The notes beneath the pieces are model-generated. The model had not been told where the DNA came from and searched no databases. It saw only the letters and a program-made list of their open reading frames with translations. Shown here in pieces: positions 31,035-41,737 of a stretch of 64,000 nucleotides of DNA; positions within the stretch are counted from its first letter, which is position 1; each line of letters starts with the position of its first letter. Where the stretch lies: NCBI GenBank assembly GCA_030549175.1, contig JAUKUA010000005.1, positions 4,526,001 through 4,590,000 on the forward strand, read 5' to 3'. This stretch comes from Lasiosphaeris hirsuta (lineage: Eukaryota > Ascomycota > Sordariomycetes > Sordariales > Lasiosphaeriaceae). Made by a program: the position numbers and the translations under genes.

Positions 31035-34000
31035 TCAGCGCCTTTCGTAATCAACACCAATCCTCCCATTCCGCTCCTGATCAGATGATTTCTCGTCCCC
31101 ACCCTTCACACCCAGGTCACCCTTCAAATTCCCAAAGACATACCGCCTCTCCATCGAACTCACCAGCTTATCCCTCTCCTCCCCCTTCATCGTCGCCAAC
31201 CCCTCAAAATCCGCCACCATGACCGAATCGCACAGGTAATACATGCACCCCGCAATCGTCTCAGGCTTCACTGGCATCGACACCACCGGCGAACGCACAG
31301 TTAACGCCGCCACCAAGACCAGCACCATATATGACAACACCCCGACAGCCATCCACGTGCAGCTTTCGTGCATCTTCCAGGTGACGGTGTTGCGAAAGGG
31401 GATATTAGAGAGGAGAATGGGAGTAAACTTTGCGAGCAGGGTTGCGATGGCGATGGCGAGCGAGAGTAGGTCATGAGCAGTAGGGCGATGTAGAGACGAT
31501 GCAAGCCATAATGGGCTAAGTGAGAAGACGTGTGTAGGTGGAGCGAGGACGATGGAGCGATGCGCAGGCTCGGGTCGTGTCGCCAGGCGGCGGTAGATGG
31601 AGGGGTTGGACATGCCTATCATTGAAGGTTGTTAATAAAAAGAATAAAATAAAAAAAGGGGGGGGGGGGTTCCTGTGGTGATAAAATGGGCGTCGTCGTT
31701 TTACTTACGCGCGAAGTAGTAATCCCAAAACCCGCTGACAGCGATGCCAAAGGTCGTGAAGAGGATACGGACGCCAAACGACTGGCTGTCCATGAACGCC
31801 TCAAACGGGGTATCCAGAGAAGTATTTTCGTAGTAGAGGATCAGTGCGAGCAAACCGGCAATGAGGGCGAGGGCCAGCATTTGGATGCCCTGCTCCCTCC
31901 TCGCAGCATCAAGCGGCCACAATTGATTTCGTCTGGGCCGTACAGGCTTTCGCTCCCTCGGCTCTCGGACAGTCAGCCGGATCGACTGTTTACCCTCCCT
32001 CTTTTCTGCGGCGCCAGAATCCGCATCCGAAACAACGACCCCGTAAGCACCGTCTTCCCCGTAAGACCCCAGCTGAAAGCGCTCATCCTGCAGAGATTCG
32101 GCTGGCCCAGCCATATCCATCCTTTGAAGAATATCCCGGAGCCCGCTTCCCCGTGAGATAAAACTTGCCATGCTCGCAATACTCCACGGTTCAGCCGCGA
32201 CACCAGTCTGCCATGCCAACAAAGAAGCCCCCATCGCCACGGCAAGAAGCGCCATAACCACCAACAAACCCTCCGCTACACGCATCGGCACCCCCGACAT
32301 CCGCAGCCCAAGCGCACACACCCGCACATGGTGAGCCCCGGGCCCCTCCGCCGCAGTCCATTGATCATCCGAAACCTCACCCTGGCCGTTGTCACAGCTA
32401 CTCGCAAACTCCAGCCGAATCACCTCGCTTGAAAGCGGTATCAACACCATCGCTAGCACATGCAGCACCAACCCCATCAACGGCAAGGGATCTCGAAAGG
32501 TGCTCAGAAACCGCCAACCAACCGCCGGAGCATCAAGAAAATCCAATCTCCGCGGTAGGAGGAGCGAAAGCTGTGCAGCAGCGCCGCCTGGATGGCACAG
32601 TGCGCGGAAGGGGAGAATGGCGTTCAGGTTGGCGCACATGACCTGGATGGGGATGGAAAGGAGGGTGGCCAGCAGGACGGGGACGAGGGAGGCCATGAGA
32701 TAGCCGGCTTCGGAGCCGAGGTTGAAAAACCTCGCGGGTGCGCCGGGGGCGATGGGGCCGAGGCCCGGCCCTGGGGTGCTGGCTGGGGGCGTGGGGTTTT
32801 CGCTGGCGGTCGTGTCGGCTTCATCCAAAGGGGTGGTATTTGGGCCACCCCAGGCGTGAAGTGGTGTTGTTGTGGTAATGGGAGATGCATTTTCGGGAAG
32901 GCCGACGCCTTGGGTCTGTGAGTAGCTGGTGGCGATGGACTCGAGGGTTTCTTCAGCCGTGGCTCCCACGACAGACACTACTTGCCGCGTGGTAATAGCA
33001 GTAATTGTAGTGGTGGCAATATCATCGACAGACTTGTATGCGGTAGGAGCCTGGGAGTCACCATCGACAGTGCTCGAACTCTCAGATGACCTGGTGGACT
33101 GAGGCTGCTGGGTGGTGGTCGCCGCATGTGCCGTGCTGACCGGACTCGCCTCATCAGTGGTGGTAGGACGGGCGCTGCTGTCGCTGCTTATTGTTGCTGT
33201 AGTTGTAGTTGCCATGCTGCCAGGGGCAGGAGGAGACCTTGGTAGCGGGAGGGTCCACCAGACAGTGCTGGAAGCAACTCCACGCCTGTTTATAGTGCCC
33301 TTGGCAGGGAAAAGGCCGGTATAGTCTGGCGCCTCTGGTTTGTTACCAAATACGTCCCCCGCCGACCAAATAAGAGTCGATTTGGGATTGTACACCTCTA
33401 CTTCCAAAGGTATCAGTATTTGGCCGTCCAAGCCGGTGGAGGGGGCTGGCCACCGGTACCATTCGGGTGCGTATTCGGTGCCGTATTCGGGGCCTGTGGT
33501 GCGTAAACGGTGATAACCAGAACTATCCCAATCCTCATGAAGAGCTGAGATGGACGAGATGGCCCTCAGCATCGAGTCGCAACCCCTGACGTTTGACCTG
33601 CCTATCTGCCGCTTAGTCGTCGTCCCAAAATAGGCCCCAGTATATGATTCATTCAGTTTGTACTCGTACTCAAGGACCATCCCCAGATACACTTCGGAAA
33701 TAATCATTGTGCACGGACACCAAGAGGGGTCGTCTGTATAAGAGATCGGAAACTGTTCTTGCGCATAGTAAATTCCCAGCCCTTTTGTTTCGAGGACTTC
33801 TCTGATCTCCAGAACTGACACCGTCGGTGGATGCAACACGCAGTATGTGGTCAGGGTCTCCGCCGGTGTTGGATATGCTCCTGGGTCCGGAATTTTCAAC
33901 GCGGGGCGACGTGTGATGGAGGGTGTGGCCGTGATATCGCGTTTCATTGATATCCGGGCACTGCTAAAGTTTCGTTCTGCTCTCACGGCTTTATTGCCTT

Positions 34001-34676
34001 CTACCGTGACGTTAATTCGCAGCAGGGTGAAGTCCTGTGGGGGAAGATTGTGTACTTGGTATTCAAGAAAGGCAAACAGTCCAGCTATAAAGAGAAGTAG
34101 AAATAATTGGAATGGCCACCGGAGGGGCACTGGTTTGTAGTCTGGTCGTCGCCGCTGCTTATCACTGGCTCGGACGTTGTGCTTCGAGTCCTGGAGGTCC
34201 AGGTTGGTCTCGGAGGGTGCTGTCAAATGCTCGGTGCTGCGCCAGTCTGGCCGAGAGGACGGAAATGTCAGATCCTCCAACTCAATTTCCTCGCCATACG
34301 ACAGAATGGAGAGTTCGGGGACGCTTTCGGCGACGATCTGTTCCTTCGCTAACTCAACTTGAACCTCAAGGCGCAATGTTGAGGCCGAGCTAGTGCGTCT
34401 CCAACTCCGTATCGAGCAAGAGGAGGTGGATTCGACGTCAGATTGATAGTCGAGTTTCATGAGTTGCTCAGTGCTCTGGTTTGGGGCGATCAGGCCACCA
34501 CCCGCGGAGCGGGGGATACCAAAGGTGGTAACGTCTTCTTCCTCTGGTGGTGCGCTGTCGTGTACTTCAAGTACGCTAGTATTAGTCTCACGGCCATGGG
34601 GTTTGATGGCAAACTCCCGGTCAAGGTTTCTGGCCCTGGGGCTCTCAAGCTGTCGTTCTTTACCGCTCGCTTTCAT
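31035..34676 (-). CDS. Large DUF3433-type membrane protein (2 exons)
   Basis: Exons 34676-31709 and 31615-31035 give 1182 residues. The intron (31708-31616) has GTAAGT, a TTAAC branch site and a G12 run. The N-terminal ~180 residues are hydrophilic and likely cytosolic. A first helix (FQLFLLLFIAGLFAFLEY) is followed by an extracytoplasmic region with NxS/T sites and a long Ser/Thr-rich stretch (about 470-640). Then come several helices (YLMASLVPVLLATLLSIPIQ, LALALIAGLLALILYY, YMVLVLVAALTV) with ILPFRALCHPGGAAA between, the arrangement of DUF3433 proteins found only in fungi. Function is unknown; the layout suggests a plasma-membrane or secretory-pathway protein. The family call rests on pattern memory. 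Confidence 0.75.
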
Positions 34677-34983
34677 GTTCTAGGTTTCCTGTCGCGGGAT
34701 TGACTTTCATGAGAACTTCTATCGTGAAGTGGGAAAGAAAGCTGGTGCAAATGGTGTTTGAATGCTCTCTCTGTTATATTAGTATAGGTACACACTCTCC
34801 AGATTTCTGTATTTCCCGGATATTATGACAAGTCCCTCGGCTGCAATTCGTCTGCCACGCTATCGTGACGTGCGTAGTCCATATCAGCAAACGCGGCCTG
34901 AAGCCATGCACCCGATTTCCATAACATGGCTGCATACGGACGGAGAGTACATTCACCAAAAGGCAGAATCAGGTTAGGTACTT
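34677..34983. other. Spacer, no gene seen
   Basis: Promoter side of the DUF3433 gene and start of a region of gene decay. Confidence 0.4.
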
Positions 34984-35265
34984 TTGGGACACTCCATTGG
35001 TCATGCGTATATTACCCGCCTCAAAGGTCCCTACTTGCCTTTCTTGACCGAGGTCGTGTTACCCCGGTTAAAGAAGTTGTATTGCCCTCTCAACGTCAAC
35101 CCTGCCAATAATCGGCGCAGTCCAGAGGACTTTATCCCCGCATGGGCCGCACATTTGAGGATGATGGGGTTGTGGCATGGCTTCTACAAGGGTAAGAAGG
35201 GCCTACCGAGGAATCTTGGCTCGTTACAAACCAAAGCGGAGCTTGCTCAGATATTCCAACTTTAG
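34984..35265 (+). pseudogene. Unrecognised protein-like fragment
   Basis: A 93-residue open stretch with natural-looking composition (YLPFLTEVVLPRLKKLY, FIPAWAAHLRMMGLWHG). It begins without a good start and ends abruptly. No homologue is recognised. It borders the SNF2 relic, so it is read as a remnant rather than a working gene. Confidence 0.3.
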
Positions 35266-35284
35266 CAGGAGATGAACGAGCCCC

Positions 35285-35707
35285 CTAGCGCCGTGGTAGA
35301 ACTACCACAGCAAAACATGGTAAACGGAGCATCAGCACTGCGCCAAAAGTCGTGGGATGATATGTCGACATGTTTGTCGACCCACAACAGTCCTGCATAA
35401 ACTGGTCCATTTCATCGGTGGTCATGGCTCGATCCTTCCGCGGCTTGTCGGCAACAATGACCGTTGGTGTTCCGAAATAGCTGAAACATTCGAGCGTAGG
35501 GAAGTTCAGGTGCACCTTCTGGTCGATTAGACCAGCTGGGAGGATGATCAAGGTTGGTCGAAAGATCACGTCCTCTCTAGCATCCCGTCGCTCCACCGCA
35601 TCCTTGCATGCAAGGAATATCGAGAATAGGTACGTAAATGTCTTCCCTGTGCTGACTTCGTTCATGCGTAGCCAGGACTTGAGTGGGCCCTTTTCCAAGG
35701 GAAGCAT
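35285..35707 (-). pseudogene. SNF2-type helicase fragment, ATP-binding part
   Basis: 140 residues with a Walker-A-like segment (EVSTGKTFTYLFSIFLA; the usual G.GKT has lost its first Gly), then FRPTLIILPAGLIDQ (motif Ia region) and PTLECFSYFGTPT. These match the start of SNF2-family ATPase domains. The rest of the domain, including DEAH, is missing. It is cut on both sides, so it is a remnant. SNF2 enzymes use ATP to move along DNA or remodel nucleosomes. Confidence 0.55.
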
Positions 35708-36599
35708 GACAAATGCATCTGCACACGGTTAGCAGGAAAACGCATATGATTATAACCATGGCCGCGATCATCGCCGGTGGTACGCCACTCACAAGAATCG
35801 CGTCGAAATACACCGCAAATACATCACGAGCAACATCGACATAAAATTCTACCGCAATACGGCCGTAATAAATATTTATCCACCAACACAACCACACTAC
35901 CGATCCAACTATGGGAACCACGCCACCCCACCTCCCCCAGCGTGTCGTGAGCTTATCAATGACATGGGCTGAGACGCCGAAAGAAACATGGCAGGCGATG
36001 TTATCAACATGCTAGCGATAAAGATGTATTCGTCGTAACTGGTGGCGAGAAAGTTCAAAACCTCTATGTCCAGACGGCCAATCAGTCAAATGTGGTTGGT
36101 GTGAGCCAAATCCTTTGCATAAGAAATTGCCTGCAACTTACCAAGTTGGGATCTGATATGAGCGTAGCACCTCGCAGGTACTTGACCTTGCTCGCAATTG
36201 CCCTTGGAAGTCAGGCTAACCAGGCTCATCATGAGCCAGCTATGATGCCTTGCTAACCTGTTCCTCTAGTAAGAGCACAGCTCATAACGGAGCGCTTCAT
36301 AAATGCCAAAATACAAGGAGACCCAGCAGTCCGACAGCCAGCTCAATTTTTTTGCGGAGCCCAGAACCCGCCCCCGGGGCGGTGTTCTCTGCACTCCCCC
36401 CTGAACATCGAGCTCGCTGCACCCCCCACCCCCCCCCTATCCATGTCATGTAGCCTACATCCAGGCACACTACAAATTTTCCCGACGACGGGCCCTGGCC
36501 TCCCCTCACCTAAAACTTTTATCATTCCGCGGCATCCGAATCATCGATTTCCTGATTTTACCCCTGATTTGCGTGCGTACCTCGGTATTGGTTCGCCTG

Positions 36600-36985
36600 C
36601 CGCGTCGACCACAGGTGAAGAACCTGAGGAACGTCGCGGGGAACCTACACGATGCAAGGGCCACCAGGACCGTGACGCCGGCGCCCACAGCTCCAGCGAT
36701 GGCCCCTATCTTGTCCCAATCGGCTCCTTCCTTCTTGTCCGTCGGCCCGGATGTCGTGGCGGGAGTTGGGGTAGCGTCTTGTGTCTGGGTGGCTGTCGGT
36801 CCCGGAACCTGACCCCCCGCGCTACCGGGGGCTCGGGTTATGGTGGAGGGCGCAGTGGAGGGCGAAGTAGAAATCGGGGCGGGGGATGCAGTCGAGCTCG
36901 AGGTAGAGACGGCGTTGGAAGTGGAGGTGGCAGCCTTGATACCAAAACCGGACGGTAGAGGAGTTGTCGCAGTGGGCGCAGGTGC
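36600..36985 (-). pseudogene. Ser/Thr-rich single-pass membrane protein remnant
   Basis: One minus-strand frame reads a long Ser/Thr/Pro/Ala stretch, then DWDKIGAIAGAVGAGVTVLV, a membrane helix, ending at LASC with a GTAGGT donor-like site. This resembles the stalk and helix of fungal WSC/MID2-like wall sensors. The upstream half needs another frame (STCAHCDNSSTVRFWYQGC), with no start codon found. Either an unresolved spliced gene or a pseudogene. Confidence 0.35.
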
Positions 36986-37095
36986 TGTCCGGCTGGTTTA
37001 AGTAGGGGGTCGGTCCTCCATAGCCGCGCGGGAAGTGAGACAGCGGCTGAGGTCGCGCTGCGTGGCGGAAGCGGTCGCCAATTCGCGCGGCCTAG

Positions 37096-37705
37096 TCACC
37101 CTCCATCAAGGGACAAAAAATCACTTTGAATCATTTTTGGCCGCGATGGGCCGCGATGGGCCGCGATGAGCCACCAACGGCGGGTGAAGGGGGAGGGGGG
37201 AATCACAACAACGACCGGGGTTTTTGGTGATTTCCACAAGGGATATATATGTATTGCCACCACTCGGTGTCGCAGAACGGATGCAGTTCTTCGGCATGTG
37301 CTTCCAATGTAATGGCCGTGCGAGCGCCGTCTTGCCGCTCTATCATGACTATCTACCGGACAATTCCGAGACCTCCCCCATTCGAACGTCAATGACAGCG
37401 GCGTACGGCCATTCTCATTATTTGGATAGAAACCAGCCCCGTTTTCGACAAGTAGCTCTATGTTGTGAATTCGCTGTTCAGTGGGGCTATTGCGTATCAC
37501 GGCCAGCGCCAGAGGTGGTGGCGCTAGTTGGAGGAGCAGCTTAATCGTTTCCATTTGCCCGTCCGAGACCGTGCCTATCCGGGGAGTTGCGAAATCTAGA
37601 CTATTGCGGGACTCAAGGTTTGGCGCCTCTTTTGACTAGCAGCTCGGCTACTGCGACATGTCCCTCAGAGGAGGCGCGGAACAACGGTGTTGGAGCAGGC
37701 ATCGG
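37096..37705 (-). pseudogene. Ankyrin-repeat relic
   Basis: Protein-like pieces in successive frames: APTPLFRASSEGHVAVAELL and VKRGAKP is a textbook ankyrin repeat, followed after a frame change by ETIKLLLQLAPPPLALAVI, then NIELLVENGAGFYPNNENG with GRTPLSLT. A further frame gives SGKTALARPLHWKH. Shifts and stops exclude one product. A tract of three 11-bp GGGCCGCGATG units lies at about 37138-37172. Confidence 0.5.
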
Positions 37706-38533
37706 ACGTCATCTATTGGTCGGGTCTGTTGAAAAAAACCCTTTTCCAGAAACGACTTGTTGTTGATATATATTAGTCTACAGCAGACTGGCTTGGGACG
37801 AGTATAAGACAAGCTTGGCGGAATCGTAATGCATTTAAATTTATTGATCCTTTTCTTTCTCGCGCAGTTTCTCAACGTCGCCAGGCCCGCGCCGGTTGAG
37901 TCAACTAAGCTTTGTCTCTAGCATTCCGCAGCTAACGTCCCGATCCCATTCGCACGATCCACTCGGGAACGCTGACATGGTTGCTGAATGCTTGAATCCA
38001 GAGACAGAGACCGACAGGCGATATAAAAACGGAATTTCTCGAACGTCCACGAGACTATTCCTGTGCAGAAGCAGTGTGGGACTGTGTTGGATGGGAAATA
38101 AAGTGAGGGCAGGGTAGATCTCAGACTTCTTACACAGGGACGACGTTGCTCTCCTTTGACTCATGGCACTATAGCCCCAGTAATTTGCTACGCTACGCGA
38201 CTCACCACATGAACAACAAGGATTAAATAACGAGTGGTGAATACAAGTCTGTTGATGAGTGGGAACATGGATAACGGGCAAGATGACCCTGGAAAGTCAG
38301 AAGCAGGCGATGGCAAAGTTAAATTCATCTCTGCCTTGGGTCACGACGGAAAATCCTCGAGATCTGTGATGAATCCGCACTTCTAAGACGCTCCTTTTGC
38401 CCCAGTGAATCCTCCAGCCCCACCGCCATGCTTCCATCCTCCGCAGACTGTGAGATACCAGAATGACGAAAAAGGCCTGCCATCTTCTCCCATCAGTCAG
38501 GTCGGGCCGGGTCCATCATATCACGTCATCATG
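37706..38533. other. Intergenic, no gene seen
   Basis: Short frames only, on both strands, with no splice logic. Confidence 0.4.
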
Positions 38534-39217
38534 CTAATACATGATAACCCGGCTTTTCTCCCTCACAACCTTGGCCAAGTCATCAAGCGGGCCCGCCGTG
38601 CGGAATTCGTAGAGAGTGCAGGGCCGAGTCTGACCCAACCTGCGTATGGCACCCGCAAGCCTGTCGTAAAGGTTCTGCGACCAAATGGGGTCGCATAGGA
38701 GCATGGTGGACGCCCCGGAGAGGCTGAGGCCCCACCAACCGTCGGCGAGGGCGCTCAAGAGAACAATGCCGAGATGGTCGGAGCGGTTGTTTAGGCGTTG
38801 GATCATATTCCACCGCGGCTCGCCGGTGACGGTGTTGTCGATACGGCCGACGGAGCGGCGGATCGCCTCGTTCTTCCGAAACTCGCGGTCCAGCACCTCA
38901 GCAACGGCGTCCAGGAACGCATCCGAGTAGGAGACGACAATCATCTTCTCGTCCGGATTATCGTTGCGAATCTGGATGATGCGCTCGGTAATAGCCTTGG
39001 CGGTGGGCTCGTTGCTGTACAGAGTCGCGTCGTCCATCGCCTTGAGCTCGTCGCGCAACTCCGAGATTTGAGTCGCCGATCGCTGGTTGGCCAGAGTGAA
39101 CCTCTCCTCCATTTCGCGTCTGATCTCGCAGGCCCTCTCGCGGCTGAGGCCGACATGGTTGCTAGCGGAGAGGAGGTCAGAAGCGTTGCTCGGTATAGTG
39201 ACAGTTCGGGTGGACAT
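38534..39217 (-). pseudogene. SNF2-type helicase fragment, C-terminal part
   Basis: A 227-residue frame from an ATG. RIIQIRNDNPDEKMIVVSY starts the helicase C domain, GIVLLSALADGWWGLSLS corresponds to motif V, and YDRLAGAIRRLGQTRPC to motif VI. Motif VI in active enzymes reads Q..GR.HRIGQ; here Gln and the first Arg are changed. The ATPase lobe is absent. On the minus strand it lies upstream of the N-lobe fragment at 35285, so the two are not in the order of one gene. It could be a small expressed protein, but loss of key residues favours a relic. Confidence 0.5.
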
Positions 39218-40229
39218 GTAGGCGAGGGCGGGCGATCTCAGGGGCGTGCTGGGAATACGGTATGACCTACATTGATTCTTGGCTCAAGCTGTAACCTGAG
39301 AGATCAACTCGCAAGTGCGGCGACCCCTAAAGGACGGAATATTGTAACAGGGAAACGAGAAGGAGCGAGAGTTTCAAAATTGGAAAGAGGACTTCGGGGA
39401 CCTTGTTGGCCGCTGCGATCGAATGAAAACTGTTTGGTAGGCGACTGCCCAGTGGCAAACAGTCTGGACAAACGTGGGGATGGCCGTTATGAGCACCTCG
39501 GGCGTGAGACAGCGAGTGGGGCTGAAGAAGACTTCGGGCACTTTTCATGGCCACGCTCTTTTCCTTTAGCAGATCGGTAAGTGGTATGAATGCGCGGGTC
39601 TTGTCCATATATTCTCCCGCGCCTGCTCTCTGGGGCCTCAACCCATGTTCGATTTTTGTAAGCTCTAATTTTCCACGTTTCACAATTTTCTTCGCGCCGC
39701 AAGCCGCTCGTCCTTGATTCCAGCCCACGTACTGGTAGCAATCGTTGTTCCACGGCCATGCGTAGCCTGGTACTATCCGACAGTGTCGACGGCAGCCCAG
39801 CCTGCGAGCCTCTCTCGGCGGGCCCTATGGGAGTGAAACGGCAAAGATCTCGAACACCTTCATCAGTGGCTTGTGTCGTTTGTCTATCATGCCTCACCGC
39901 GCTTCCGAGTTCCCCGCTATGCCCCATCCCGGGCCCGGTCAACTAGGGGCGAGCGGCCCCGGGTCCCTATTGCGGCTGTCCGAAAACAGGAATCAGCGTC
40001 GCCATGCCGGATCGGTAAATTACCCGTTCGAGGCTCTAATGGGGCTGGGGCATGCTCAAAGCTCACTTTTAATCACGGTATTGATATACCCGCTGGGTAA
40101 TATTGCGCGTCGTAAGCGGGGATATCATATTTATTTTGACTTCATCACGACCCGTACAAACACCTCATCTCCTCCTAGACTTTACCGTCGTCGTATCTGC
40201 AAAACTTGCGGGTGAGCCATCCAGACACC
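39218..40229. other. Intergenic region upstream of the pectate lyase
   Basis: About 1 kb. No supported gene; likely promoter for the pectate lyase on the right. Confidence 0.45.
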
Positions 40230-41365
40230 ATGCGTGCCATCCATCTCACAGCGGCCCTTGGCCTCCTCTGTCCAGCACTTGCTGCAGCCCCGACAGCCCT
40301 AGGTCCGGGCAGCAATTTGGTACTTGCACGACAGGAACCGCTTGACCCAGCCACCTACGACGACGCATGCAATATTGGATACTGTTCGGTCAATGGGGCG
40401 TGAGTGTCTCAAATACTGCAAATGACCACCTTTCATGTCTAACTCTGCCCATACTAGCACTCTCGGAGGCTGGGGAGGCAACTACACGACAGTTACAACG
40501 CTCGAGGAATTCACCGCAGCTGTCTCAGATCCAGAACCCGCCGTGGTGCTGGTGAAAGGGGCACTGTCCGGAAATGTCAGGGTGAGCGTCAGCTCCAGCA
40601 AAAGCGTTCTGGGCTTACCCGGCAGCTGTAAGTCGGCCCACATCTCATCACAAAACAACAGCTGACCGAGAACCCTCAGCCCTCAGCGGCATCGGACTAT
40701 ACGTTAAAGGAAGCGGCGGCATCATCCTCCGCAACCTCAAGATCTCAAAGGTCCTCGCGGCCCACGGCGCCGCCATCACCATCGAAAGCTCCCGCAGCAT
40801 CTGGGTCGACCACTGTGACTTATCATCGGACCTCGCCCAAGCCAAGGGCTTCTACGGCGCCCTGGTCAGCATCAGCCACGGGAGCGACTACATCACAGTC
40901 ACAAATAACCTCTTCCACGACCACGCCGACGCAGTGTCCATCGGCCACTCCGACACCAACGCAGCCGAGGACCAGGGCAAGTTCCATGTGACAATGGCGC
41001 GGAACTACTTCAAGAATGTGAGCAGCGCGATATCGTACCGCTTTGGGGTTGGCCACATCTTCAGCTCCTATTACGAAAAGGTTGAGAGCGGAATCAACAC
41101 ACGTATGGGCGCCGATCTGTTGGTGGAGTCGGATGTTTTTGAGGGCTCGGGAAAGGCTATTTTCAGCGCCGAGAGTAGCGCGGCTGGCTTTGCGAGTGTC
41201 AAGGATGTCGCGCTTGGGGGAGGTTCCAACACGGCCCCCGCCGGGACTTTGACTACCGATAGTCTGCCGTATCCGTATGAGTGGTATGTTTGGGGGACCG
41301 AGCTGGTGAAAAAGGGGGCTGTTAGCCAGGCCGGGCAGGCTTTGGAGTTTATGACTTTCGACTAG
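40230..41365 (+). CDS. Pectate lyase, polysaccharide lyase family 1 (3 exons)
   Basis: Exons 40230-40399, 40458-40627 and 40680-41365 give 341 residues. Introns of 58 and 52 nt have GTGAGT and GTAAGT donors. A signal peptide (MRAIHLTAALGLLCPALAAAP) leads. The beta-helix signatures are present: SGGIILRNLKISK, SIWVDHCDLSSDLA, YGALVSISHGSDYITVTNN, FHDHADAVSIGHSD and INTRMGADLLVES. WVDHCDLSS is the vWiDH block of PL1, and the calcium-site Asp region is kept. The catalytic Arg block is altered: the usual R.P..R reads SSAISYRFG, keeping only the last Arg. It cleaves polygalacturonate by beta-elimination outside the cell. A MITE starts 2 bp after the stop codon. Confidence 0.93.
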
Positions 41366-41366
41366 G

Positions 41367-41608
41367 TACAATCCAACCAACCCTTGTTTGTTTGTTGGTG
41401 TGGGACTTCATATCCCGTTATGGAGGGGATGAAGGGAGATGTGAAAGGCCTTTCAAATGCCACAAATGCCCCCATTGATGGCGAAAAGGCCTTGTAAAAC
41501 ACAAAGTATGCCTTTTTAATTCTGGAAGGGCTTTCCAGGACTGCAATATCCCCCTTCGGGCCCCGAGGACAGGTCATACGCCAACAAACAAACCAGGTTT
41601 GGGTTGTA
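41367..41608. mobile_element. MITE-like element, copy 2, abutting the pectate lyase stop codon
   Basis: About 240 bp, inverted relative to the copy at 5036-5288. The ends are imperfect inverted repeats (AATCCAACCAACCC..GTTTGTTTGTTGG at the left, its complement at the right) and are flanked by TA. It starts two bases after the TAG of the pectate lyase, so it probably supplies the 3' untranslated region and polyadenylation signals. Confidence 0.6.
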
Positions 41609-41737
41609 GAAGGTTTAGAGGGGTAGTTCTACGTTACTAATTCCCGGGCCGACCGCCAAACTCATCATTTACCAAAATATCATATGCCTCAGCGGAAATG
41701 CCCATGGACATCTGTGACGATGTAAAATCGACATATT

